A stretch of DNA of 7,657 nucleotides from CAYOVG01 sp964407285. Lineage in GTDB: Bacteria; Desulfobacterota; Syntrophobacteria; Syntrophobacterales; Syntrophobacteraceae. Position numbers and translations under genes: made by a program. The notes beneath the pieces are model-generated. The model was not told the origin of the DNA, did no database searches, and saw nothing but the letters and a program-made list of their open reading frames with translations. This document shows, one piece after another, positions 1 through 5,921 of the stretch. Position 1 is the stretch's first letter, and each line of letters opens with the position of its first letter. The stretch spans positions 1 to 7,657 of the forward strand of contig CAYOVG010000338.1 in assembly GCA_964407285.1 (NCBI GenBank). Reading direction: 5' to 3'.

Positions 1-55
1 CAACCATTTCTGTCTCAGAACTCTTTCTCTTGACTCCGGGGCTGGGCCATATACC

Positions 56-172
56 GTTGAAAAACGTGATCTGCGTCGTTCGGCTTCATCCTTCGTCATT
101 GCCGCGTACCGGATGTAAGCCTCAATCCTCAGGATTCGCCCGCCTTGCATCTCATCGCTTTTGACCGGCCTG
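56..172 (-). repeat. Dispersed intergenic repeat with terminal inverted repeats, copy 1
   Basis: Read on the minus strand, this stretch matches the element at 4390-4524 over nearly its whole length. Shared blocks include CGATGAGATG, GCGAATCCTGAGGA, TGAGGC, GGTACGC/CGTACGC and GACGAAGGATG. The ends are partly degraded terminal inverted repeats, CAGGCCGGTCAAAAGCG and GTTGAAAAACGTGATC on opposite strands. It lacks a short internal hairpin present in the other copy. It lies about 34 nt past the stop codon of the peptidase-like gene. Similar small elements are scattered through intergenic regions of related bacteria, as I recall; mobility by a transposase in trans (MITE-like) is inference. Confidence 0.75.
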
Positions 173-206
173 ACCGTCATACTGTTTATCAAGGGGCTGT
201 TATGAG

Positions 207-1715
207 TCATTTTTTCCTTTTCCAATGGGTGGCGATGAGCAGGATGTCCTGAATGTTGATTCTTCCGTCCTGATTCAAGTCCGCCACGGGATTGTATTCG
301 GGGTCTCCCTGGACCGTGTTCCAAGAAGCCGCCACGATCATGACGTCCAGAATATCCACCACGCCGTCGTCGTTCAAATCATAGGGAACCGCGGGAAGGG
401 TCGGCGACTCCGGCTGCGGCTGGGGCTCGGGTTCGTTTTCCACCATGAAGGAAGGCCCCTCGGCGGGTTCACTCCATCCGGCATCGTTTCCGGCCCAGAC
501 CCGCCAATAGCAGACCACTCCACGGGGAATGCCCGTCACTTCCACGGTCAGCACATTACCCAGATCCTCGAAGTAGACCACTCGACCCGCGGGGTCCCAG
601 TCCGGGCTTGTATTTACTTCCAAGCGGTACTTCGTGGCTCTTTCCGATGCGTCCCATGCCAGCAGGGCCAGGGGATCCGGAAGGACTTGGGGATTCATGG
701 AAGACGCCTGCAGCCGCAGCGTTTCCTCACCCTCACCGGAACCGTCGGTCCAAGGGGATGCACCCACCTTTTTCCATGCGGTGGAAGCGGCGTTCAGGGA
801 TGAGGATGCCTCGGAGACCTTCGAACCTACGTGCTTGTCCAGGGAAACACGAGCATGTTGGATCACGGTGTATCGGCCCAACTGAGTGACGGGATCGTCC
901 CAGTACATCCAGGCGTATCCGCCTTCGCCCCATTCTTCGCCCCAGCTGTTCTGCACGATCCAGGTGCGGGTGGCGTCGTCCCATCCGACAATGCGAACTA
1001 CGTGCTCCCCGAGGTAGCCCATGCCCAGAGATTCATAAATGCCGCCTTGATAGAACAGAAAATCCTCGAACACGCGCATGGTGGTGATCACGGGCCCTTG
1101 CCTCACCGCCTGCTTGATGGCTTCCACATCCACCCAGTCCAACGTGACCCATTCCCAGCCCGTCAGACCCGCGGACAGTGACAGACCGGAACCCTCCACA
1201 GGTATTCCGTTGTCCACCATGTAATCGAGGACGGAAACCAGGGAACCGGGAGCACAGGGCGGCGCCAGGAGTGATTCGTGGGAAAGCGGCAGCCACGCCT
1301 GGGGATCGCTCTGTGCAATCCGGATAAGGTCTCCCAGATTGTTGGCCGCGCTTAGGGCATGGCTCACGGGATCTCCCATTTGATCGTCCGGAGGCCCGAT
1401 CCAACAGGTCTCTTTCACGTGTCGCCAGTCGAACCTTTCCGGGAGGATCGAGGCGCCGGCGGGCGCCCACAGCGGAGCCGCCCCGTGTTCTTTCTTGGAA
1501 ATCGGATTCAGCCCGGCATACCCCCGGCGTTCCTGGGGGGAAAGCAGCCCGAGCAGGGTATCGCCGGCAACCCATTTGAACCCCTGCTCTTCCACGGCGT
1601 TTTGAACGGTGTACAGATCCACGGCGGCGTTTGCGGGAAACGCCAGAGCCGTTGCCACGAGAAAGACGACGGCTGCGATGCGCATTCGCATTTTAGAGGA
1701 AGTATAATCGGCCAT
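207..1715 (-). CDS. Secreted papain-like (C1 family) protein with FN3-like and dockerin domains; catalytic Cys replaced by Ser
   Basis: A 502-aa exported protein. The ATG at 1715 is preferred over an upstream ATG at 1763 because AAGGGG lies 9 nt before it and the signal peptide then sits near the N-terminus (hydrophobic run about residues 13-28, cleavage near FPANAA). Residues 32-90 resemble bacterial C1 propeptides (GFKWVAGDTL, LSPQERR). The papain-like domain (about 95-290) shows FDWR, oxyanion Gln112 in DDQMG, His238 in GEHVVRIVGW and Asn256 in QNSWGEEWGEGGY. The position six residues after the Gln, Cys25 in papain, is Ser118 (PVSHALSA versus GSCWAFSA), and the following Trp is His. An FN3-like domain follows (about 344-425). 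After an acidic Pro/Glu linker comes a C-terminal type I dockerin-like pair of calcium loops (DLNDDGVVD and DLNQDGRIN, about 445-500). It is either a pseudo-protease/binding protein or a serine-nucleophile variant. The fold assignment is strong; activity is unknown. Confidence 0.9.
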   Translation of the reverse strand: MADYTSSKMRMRIAAVVFLVATALAFPANAAVDLYTVQNAVEEQGFKWVAGDTLLGLLSPQERRGYAGLNPISKKEHGAAPLWAPAGASILPERFDWRHVKETCWIGPPDDQMGDPVSHALSAANNLGDLIRIAQSDPQAWLPLSHESLLAPPCAPGSLVSVLDYMVDNGIPVEGSGLSLSAGLTGWEWVTLDWVDVEAIKQAVRQGPVITTMRVFEDFLFYQGGIYESLGMGYLGEHVVRIVGWDDATRTWIVQNSWGEEWGEGGYAWMYWDDPVTQLGRYTVIQHARVSLDKHVGSKVSEASSSLNAASTAWKKVGASPWTDGSGEGEETLRLQASSMNPQVLPDPLALLAWDASERATKYRLEVNTSPDWDPAGRVVYFEDLGNVLTVEVTGIPRGVVCYWRVWAGNDAGWSEPAEGPSFMVENEPEPQPQPESPTLPAVPYDLNDDGVVDILDVMIVAASWNTVQGDPEYNPVADLNQDGRINIQDILLIATHWKRKK

Positions 1716-2159
1716 GATGTTCGCCCCTTGATTGGTTGGTTGATTGCACTGGGGTATATGCAACCGGCAAGCCAGTGGGCGGGCGACGGCATATGGCCTG
1801 ATAACCTATGGATATTAAACAACATGTGTCTTTGGGGATTGTTACTGACCTCCCCGTTTGGTTACATAAGCCGCAAGTGGGTTACAAGTGTGTACTTGAA
1901 GTGGAAGGAAGCGGATTCCTCCGTACATGGTATCCGGGTTCGGCCGTGTATTCGTCCGGATCGGACGCGGATGGGAGATCCCCGGATCGCCGTCGAATCT
2001 TGGGAAAACCCGGTGCGCGGAAAACGTTCTCAGAAGAAGAGTGTACGGAAGCGGGGGTGTCGCGAGGTGTCCCGAACGCGCTCGGCAACGACATGCGGGT
2101 GGAAGCACGATTTCGATTCCAGACGGCGGGCGGCGGGAGACTTGGAAAGCGGCGGCTTG
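1716..2159. other. Intergenic region with small hairpins, no convincing gene
   Basis: No reading frame here looks coding on either strand. It should hold the promoter of the minus-strand peptidase-like gene, but I see no clean -35/-10 pair. Visible structure: a 6-bp stem with a 3-nt loop (CGTCCG-GAT-CGGACG, 1953-1967), GATCC-CC-GGATC just after it (about 1977-1988), and CAAGT-GTGT-ACTTG near 1887-1900 close to two GGTTACA direct copies. Their role is not evident. Confidence 0.5.
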
Positions 2160-2342
2160 CTAGGATCCGGGCTTGGAGAAGAAGTCAAAGAGCCAATGGC
2201 ATTCTTTCGGGGATAGGTTGAACGTTTGCCCCGCTTGTTCGATGAGAGTCACCAAGGAAGGGCGGGGGCGCTCCTCCCGTTTCTCTGAAATCCACCGGAC
2301 CGCTTTCCGGATGGATTCCCCTTCGGGCATGGGAAATGTCAT
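2160..2342 (-). CDS. Small conserved-type protein of unknown function (60 aa)
   Basis: A 60-aa soluble protein with no signal peptide or membrane segment. Its ATG is preceded by GGAGGG with a 7-nt spacer, a strong ribosome binding site that supports a real gene. The sequence is a compact helical domain: IRKAVRWISEKREERP, then LVTLIEQAGQTFNLSP and ECHWLFDFF. I recall similar short proteins, with an ISEKR stretch and a FNLSP turn, in Desulfobacterota, always of unknown function. It starts 81 nt downstream of bioB on the same strand with no clear terminator between, so co-transcription is possible. The helical pattern could suit a small nucleic-acid or protein adaptor, but nothing in the sequence fixes a role. 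Confidence 0.7.
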   Translation of the reverse strand: MTFPMPEGESIRKAVRWISEKREERPRPSLVTLIEQAGQTFNLSPKECHWLFDFFSKPGS

Positions 2343-2423
2343 GGATGGGCCCTCCAGGAGCCGGTTACTTCCGACAACCTTGTTGAAATAGAGCGTTGCC
2401 CGCGTCCGGAAATTCTCTCCCGG

Positions 2424-3536
2424 TCAATCCCTCGCAGCTATAGGGAGGGGGGAAGGGGAGTCCGGGTCGGAAAACGCATCGTCGACCCCCAGGCATCCGA
2501 GACCCAGATCGGCTGCGTCCCGGAGATCTTCGGCGGGTGAGCGCCCTTGGGTGGTCAAGTAATTGCCGATCATGGCGCCGGTGCATCCCGCCGTGAACAT
2601 CAAAGGTTGAAGGCCTCTCAACGCCGCCTCGCGGCCTCCGCAGGTCCGGATCTCGGTTCGCGGCATGAGAAGACGGAACACGGCGATGGTTTGAAGGACT
2701 TCCAGGGGCTTCATGGCGGGCGTTCGTTCCAGCGGGGTCCCCGGAATCGGATTCAGGATGTTGATGGGCACGGACTCCACGTCTTCTCTGAGTAAGGCGT
2801 ACGCCAGTTCCAGACGTTGTTCCCTGCGCTCCCCCATACCCAGGATGCCGCCGCTGCATACTTCCAGGCCTTCCGCGCGGCACAGGCGAAGAATTTCCAG
2901 GCGTTCGTCGTAGTGATGCGTGGTGCAGATTTGTCCGAAGTGGCTCCGAGCCGTCTCCAGGTTATGGTGGTACCTGGACACGCCGGCCTGTTTCAAGGCG
3001 CGTATTTGGCCGGCATCCAGGAGACCCAGGGATGCGCAACATAAGAGCCCCACATCCTCCCGAATGGCCTGAACGGCTTCCAGAATGACGTCGAATTCCC
3101 GGCCCCGCAAGATCCCCTTGCCGCTGGTGACGATGCTGAACCGGCGAGCCCCTTGTTCCCGCGCCTTCTGCGCCGCATTCACCATGGCTTCCACGGACAT
3201 CAAAGGATACGTGGCGGCTTGGGTCCGGTGATGGGAGGACTGGGCGCAAAAGGCGCAGTTCTCCGAACACTTTCCGGACTTGGCGTTGACGATGGCGCAA
3301 AACTCGACTCGGTTTCCGAAAGCGGCCTTCCTCACGCGATTGGCGCAGGAGAGCAGGAACAGAATCTCTTCGGGGCGATCCAGGTCCAGGAGCCTTTCGG
3401 CGTCTGTTTCGGCGAGCGGGACTCCGGAAAGAATGGTTTCGGTTATGGTTTGAATGGTTCGATACAAATCCGTCAAGACCGTCTCCTGTAGTAAGGTCAT
3501 CAGGAAGGGGCTCTTCCCGGCGTGGGCCGACATCAT
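2424..3536 (-). CDS. bioB: Biotin synthase (radical SAM)
   Basis: Cytoplasmic radical SAM enzyme that inserts sulfur into dethiobiotin, the last step of biotin synthesis. With the ATG at 3536 it is 370 aa. The stretch GAGAGAGG abuts a tandem ATGATG, so the second ATG (3533) may be used; a third at 3500 is possible. A longer GTG-initiated reading to 3710 is unlikely given the usual 320-350 aa. The [4Fe-4S] motif CSENCAFC gives Cys90, Cys94 and Cys97. Other family signatures are NAKSGKCSENC, YHHNLETA, CSGGILGMGE, ESVPINIL, GTPLE and MIGNYLTT. In the auxiliary-cluster region, Cys167 (CASLG) and Cys227 (CSGGI) are present. The residue aligned with E. coli Cys97 is Ser134 (RFSIVTSGKG), and a Cys299 appears in RTCGGRE beside the conserved Arg297. 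This fits the alternative (type II) auxiliary cluster of some anaerobes. No other bio genes are in the window. Confidence 0.96.
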   Translation of the reverse strand: MMSAHAGKSPFLMTLLQETVLTDLYRTIQTITETILSGVPLAETDAERLLDLDRPEEILFLLSCANRVRKAAFGNRVEFCAIVNAKSGKCSENCAFCAQSSHHRTQAATYPLMSVEAMVNAAQKAREQGARRFSIVTSGKGILRGREFDVILEAVQAIREDVGLLCCASLGLLDAGQIRALKQAGVSRYHHNLETARSHFGQICTTHHYDERLEILRLCRAEGLEVCSGGILGMGERREQRLELAYALLREDVESVPINILNPIPGTPLERTPAMKPLEVLQTIAVFRLLMPRTEIRTCGGREAALRGLQPLMFTAGCTGAMIGNYLTTQGRSPAEDLRDAADLGLGCLGVDDAFSDPDSPSPLPIAARD

Positions 3537-3861
3537 CCTCTCTCTGCGGCGCGCCATGAGAGAAAGGGCCGTGGAACGATCCGCCTTCCGGGAGAAACCG
3601 ATGGGAAACCCGACCCGGCGGCTCCAGAACGGAACGTATCCGAATCGGGGGCGGCTTTCAAGCGGTAATCCATGATACGCCGGAACCGAGGCCGATGAGA
3701 GCCCGGACACGGGCTTTGCCTTCTTTTACGCGAAGCATGCGGTCATCGTGTGGATTATCGTTCAAGAACCGGCGGCCTTGTGCCGATCTATTCCAAAGAC
3801 GTGCAACAGGGATGCCGGCGAAGCGTCGAGGTTCGCCGTAAGGCCCCACGGGGAGGGAAAT
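3537..3861. other. Divergent intergenic region between bioB and the flagellar rod-type gene
   Basis: About 325 nt that must contain the leaders of both divergent genes. I see no BirA-type palindrome (GTTAAC arms) and no clear sigma54 or sigma28 flagellar promoter. A hairpin AGCCCG-GACA-CGGGCT at 3700-3715, followed by TTGCCTTCTTTTA, resembles a weak intrinsic terminator on the plus strand. A long open extension of the bioB frame passes through but has no ribosome binding site. Confidence 0.5.
3851..3857 (+). promoter_or_regulatory. Ribosome binding site deciding the flagellar rod-type start
   Basis: GGGAGGG lies 4-9 nt before the ATG at 3862. The same frame is open upstream to an ATG at 3748, but that 38-residue extension has no Shine-Dalgarno and no resemblance to rod proteins. 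This site therefore fixes the start. Confidence 0.75.
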
Positions 3862-4209
3862 ATGGTTTCAGGCATGCATGCGGCGGTTTCGGCCCTTTCG
3901 GCATTGGGCTCACAGGCGGCGGTTACCGCCCACAATGTGGCCAACCTCCTCACCGAAGGATTCGAGAAATCCCGTGTGGAATTCCAGGAAATCCGAAGCG
4001 GAGGGGTTCAGGCCAAGGTCCGCGGTTCCCAAAGCACCGCGCTCCCGGATGCGTCGCCCCTCTCGGGAATGGACACCGCGTCCCTGGGGGCGGATCCGGC
4101 GGAAGAACTGCTTCGTATGACGCTGACCCGGCGGGCCTACGCCGCCAACGTGCAGGTCTTGAGAGCCGCCGATGACAACTGGGAATCCCTTCTGAACATC
4201 CGGGTGTAA
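3862..4209 (+). CDS. Small flagellar basal-body rod-type protein (FlgC/FlgG-like, 115 aa)
   Basis: A 115-aa protein made of just the two conserved ends of the flagellar rod/hook family. The N-terminal segment (about 3-42) has the SALSALGSQAAVTAHNVAN...TEGFEKSR pattern, equivalent to the classic ANNIANxxTxGFKxS motif. The C-terminal segment (about 77-115) has DPAEELLRMTLTRRAYAANV and ends LLNI, as in Flg_bbr_C. The middle is only about 35 residues, so the globular domain of FlgG or FlgE is absent. Even FlgC is usually somewhat longer (roughly 130-150 aa). Rod subunits are exported without a signal peptide by the flagellar type III system and assemble through paired terminal helices, which are intact here. 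No flgB, fliE or other flagellar operon gene adjoins it, so it is an orphan. I recall stand-alone short proteins of this kind in Desulfovibrio-type bacteria; their exact role is unknown to me. Confidence 0.85.
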   Translation: MVSGMHAAVSALSALGSQAAVTAHNVANLLTEGFEKSRVEFQEIRSGGVQAKVRGSQSTALPDASPLSGMDTASLGADPAEELLRMTLTRRAYAANVQVLRAADDNWESLLNIRV

Positions 4210-4389
4210 CCTTTCCATCGCCGCCTTTCGAACCGATCCCTTCCGAACCGGCCGCGGAACACTACCGATGCGTTCGCTTTCAGGGGTTCCATCCCGGCCA
4301 CCGCCGCCCTTCCGGCCCAAGATCCTGTGCATCGACATGGAAAACAGAGGGGGGAAGCTCACCAGCCCGTTGATAACCCGTATTGCGGG
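4210..4389. other. Gene-free spacer downstream of the rod-type gene
   Basis: Between the rod-type stop codon and the repeat element there is no supportable gene. The only structure seen is a short CCCG-TATTG-CGGG inverted repeat just before the element (about 4377-4389), without a U-tract. Confidence 0.45.
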
Positions 4390-4524
4390 CAGGCTGTTCA
4401 AAAACGATGAGATGTAAGGCGCGCGAATCCTGAGGAATGAGGCGTACAACCCGTACGCCGCAAGGACGAAGGATGGAGCGTCACGCCAAAGGCGTGAAAG
4501 CGGATCGCGTTTTTGAACAGCCTG
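4390..4524 (+). repeat. Dispersed intergenic repeat with terminal inverted repeats, copy 2
   Basis: A 135-bp element bounded by near-perfect terminal inverted repeats: CAGGCTGTTCAAAAACG at the left, and CGTTTTTGAACAGCCTG at the right with one inserted base pair region (GATCGCG) inside. Internally it contains the inverted repeats GCGTAC-AACCC-GTACGC and TCACGCC-AAA-GGCGTGA. Most of its body matches 56-172 on the other strand. It carries no ORF, and no target-site duplication is obvious. Its right end touches the stop codon of the minus-strand gene that ends at 4525. The whole element could fold as a long imperfect hairpin in RNA, so it may end or stabilise the convergent transcripts. Confidence 0.85.
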
Positions 4525-5130
4525 TCAGGCCGTGATATTCACGTAGGCGTGCCCGAGTGGAGCCGGCGCGGGGGCTTCGGCGTATGCGGAGAGGTTTCCC
4601 GCGGACACGGAGGCGTTCCGAAGGGCGTCGCGGTCGTATCCTTCCTGCGACATCCGGCTTTCCAACAGAACTCCGGGGTGGGGGGCGGAGTTCACGGGAT
4701 TGCGGGCTTCGGAAGAAGCTCCGATTCGGGACTCGATGGCCTCTATCCGGGAAACGAGGCCGTGAAGCTTTGTATAGAGATGTTCGATACACGCGAGCCA
4801 GGTTTGAAGCGAAAAGGCCTCGGAGGGAAGAGGAGGAGCGTTCCCGGAAATCTCTGGGAGTGGAACTTCCGTGGAAGAAGCGGGCGGCGCCGGAGCGGCG
4901 GGTTCCCGGAAACTCGGCGCCCCGTGCTCCGGGAACCGGCCGTTGAGACGCGCACGCTGAACCTGGAGATTGAACCCGCCCACGCGGATATCCACGGTCA
5001 GCTTTTGGGCCGTGAACTCGCCGCGGGCGGAATCCGCTTCCGGTTGCCGATCCTGACGCCGGTGGTCGGAGTCCTGCTCCCGATGGTGCCACGGAAAGAA
5101 TATTCTCGAGAGGACGGCTTGAATACCCAT
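4525..5130 (-). CDS. Hypothetical proline-rich, coiled-coil protein
   Basis: I do not recognise this protein. From the ATG at 5130 it is 201 aa; the frame stays open to a TTG at 5247. The Shine-Dalgarno at 5130 is weak (GGCGAG), so the start is uncertain. Seen in order: a short hydrophobic/aromatic N-terminus (MGIQAVLSRIFFPW), a charged stretch (16-36), a possible beta region (TAQKLTVDIRVGGFNLQVQ, 40-58), a Pro/Ala-rich linker (70-105), an amphipathic helix likely to form a coiled coil (LQTWLACIEHLYTKLHGLVSRIEAIESRI, described by its ends at 108 and 136), and a tail ending in alternating Ala-Pro and AYVNITA. There is no signal peptide or clear membrane span. Convergence with a flagellar rod-type gene hints at motility or surface function but proves nothing. 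Competing open frames overlap it on both strands; this one has the most protein-like composition. Confidence 0.5.
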   Translation of the reverse strand: MGIQAVLSRIFFPWHHREQDSDHRRQDRQPEADSARGEFTAQKLTVDIRVGGFNLQVQRARLNGRFPEHGAPSFREPAAPAPPASSTEVPLPEISGNAPPLPSEAFSLQTWLACIEHLYTKLHGLVSRIEAIESRIGASSEARNPVNSAPHPGVLLESRMSQEGYDRDALRNASVSAGNLSAYAEAPAPAPLGHAYVNITA

Positions 5131-5452
5131 GGTTCGTCTCGCCGGAACGACCTGCCGTCTTCCGGTCTCCAGGACTCGGGTGAGTGTCCGGAAACTGAAT
5201 TCGTCCAGGACGGCGGATCGGAATAAGATCCTGATGTTTGGATACAATAAACCGTGTATTCACCATACCATGGCCGCAGGCTCGGGAAAAGCTTTTTTTG
5301 GCGAAAATGGTTCCGTTTTTCGTTCTTGAGGACAAGTCGGTGGTACGGGGTCGCCCGTGGAAGAGGAGGGGATTGCCCGGGCTGCGGAGGACGAGCGCCT
5401 TCCGCGTGCAAGGAGGAATAGGGATCCCAAGACGGAAATGCCGGAAAACCAT
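5131..5452. other. Gene-free region upstream of the hypothetical gene and the tRNA
   Basis: A locally AT-rich stretch (about 5225-5330), including AAAAGCTTTT near 5287-5297, is a likely site for the promoter of the minus-strand hypothetical gene. I cannot assign a convincing -35/-10 pair. No coding frame is supported. Confidence 0.4.
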
Positions 5453-5481
5453 TTGACAGATGTCCCATGGGATGGTAGATA
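5453..5481 (+). promoter_or_regulatory. sigma70 promoter of tRNA-Ala
   Basis: A perfect TTGACA (5453-5458) is followed, after exactly 17 nt, by TAGATA (5476-5481), a good -10. Transcription would begin near 5488, a few bases before the mature tRNA 5' end at 5494, as expected for a strong stable-RNA promoter. Confidence 0.85.
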
Positions 5482-5493
5482 GACTTTTCCACT

Positions 5494-5569
5494 GGGGCTG
5501 TAGCTCAGCTGGGAGAGCGCATGAATGGCATTCATGAGGTCGTGGGTTCGATCCCCATCAGCTCCACCA
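5494..5569 (+). tRNA. tRNA-Ala (anticodon GGC)
   Basis: A complete 76-nt cloverleaf with encoded CCA. The acceptor GGGGCTG pairs with CAGCTCC, including the G3-U70 wobble that is the alanine identity element. The D-stem is GCTC/GAGC. The anticodon stem CATGA/TCATG carries the loop ATGGCAT, giving anticodon GGC, which reads GCC/GCU alanine codons. The variable loop is AGGTC. The T-arm GTGGG-TTCGATC-CCCAT is intact. It is a single-gene unit with its own promoter and terminator. It also marks the border between the housekeeping part and the accessory module to the right, but no integrase or duplicated tRNA 3' end is visible. Confidence 0.97.
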
Positions 5570-5584
5570 TTTTAAAAAAGACAG

Positions 5585-5629
5585 ACCCGTCCACTAACCA
5601 AGTCCGGTTGCTGGACGGGTTTCGTTTTT
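5585..5629 (+). terminator. Rho-independent terminator of the tRNA-Ala unit
   Basis: A 9-bp stem ACCCGTCCA (5585-5593) / TGGACGGGT (5612-5620) is extended inside by AACC/GGTT. The downstream T-rich tract is TTCGTTTTT. It lies 16 nt past the CCA end of the tRNA. Confidence 0.9.
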
Positions 5630-5803
5630 CCGTTGTCTTCCAAGGCGTGCGCCGTCTTCCGAAGGCGGCTGGTTTCACCCTGTTCACTCCCTTTTCGGGA
5701 AGTCCGTCATACCCCGCTTCTCTTGCGCCTCAAGATTCTCCGCATTCTCACCCCCATTCTCCGGAACGATTTTGAATCTGTCGGAACTCCCTTGACTTTT
5801 GAG

Positions 5804-5831
5804 TTGCACGCCGCATAGCAGATGTTATATT
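5804..5831 (+). promoter_or_regulatory. Probable sigma70 promoter of the mntA-hepT operon
   Basis: TTGCAC (5804-5809) is followed after 16 nt by TATATT (5826-5831), in the most AT-rich patch of this spacer. It would start transcription near 5838 and give a leader of about 84 nt. A better -35 (TTGACT, 5792-5797) lies too far upstream for this -10. The stretch 5630-5803 holds no gene; only a GCCGTCTTC/GAAGGCGGC quasi-palindrome is seen at 5651-5669. Confidence 0.55.
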
Positions 5832-5848
5832 ATCGGATAGGTTTGAAT

Positions 5849-5883
5849 GGCGCTCATGCGCCCCCGGCGTTTTCCGGTGCGCA
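5849..5883 (+). promoter_or_regulatory. Mutually exclusive hairpins in the mntA leader
   Basis: Hairpin A is GGCGC-TCAT-GCGCC (5849-5862). Hairpin B is TGCGC (5857-5861) paired with GCGCA (5879-5883), with an inner CCGG/CCGG stem closing a six-base loop. The two share 5857-5862, so only one can form at a time. No U-tract follows, so a role as intrinsic terminator is unlikely. It could be an RNA switch or, as DNA, an operator for autoregulation; both are speculative. Confidence 0.4.
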
Positions 5884-5921
5884 ACTGCTCAGGAGACGGA
5901 ACGACCCGTGGAGGTTGAACG

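Noticed and set aside
225..803. Plus-strand open frame of 192 codons
   Set aside because: It is antisense to the peptidase-like gene, whose domains are unmistakable; the composition is rich in Arg/Gly/His as expected from a shadow of GC-rich coding DNA.
1359..2216. Plus-strand open frame of 285 codons
   Set aside because: Half lies antisense to the peptidase-like gene and the rest in a spacer; no ribosome binding site and no recognisable motif.
3537..3710. N-terminal extension of BioB by 58 residues from a GTG at 3710
   Set aside because: It exceeds the normal family length, has no Shine-Dalgarno, and its start falls in a hairpin; the ATG pair at 3533-3536 is better placed.
4513..5226. Plus-strand open frame of 237 codons and minus-strand frame 4481-5452
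   Set aside because: Both compete with the 4525-5130 frame; they are dominated by Arg, Gly and Ser and lack domain-like patterns. Confidence in this choice is moderate.
5651..5669. GCCGTCTTC/GAAGGCGGC quasi-palindrome as a second terminator
   Set aside because: The loop is too tight for the full stem and no T-tract follows.
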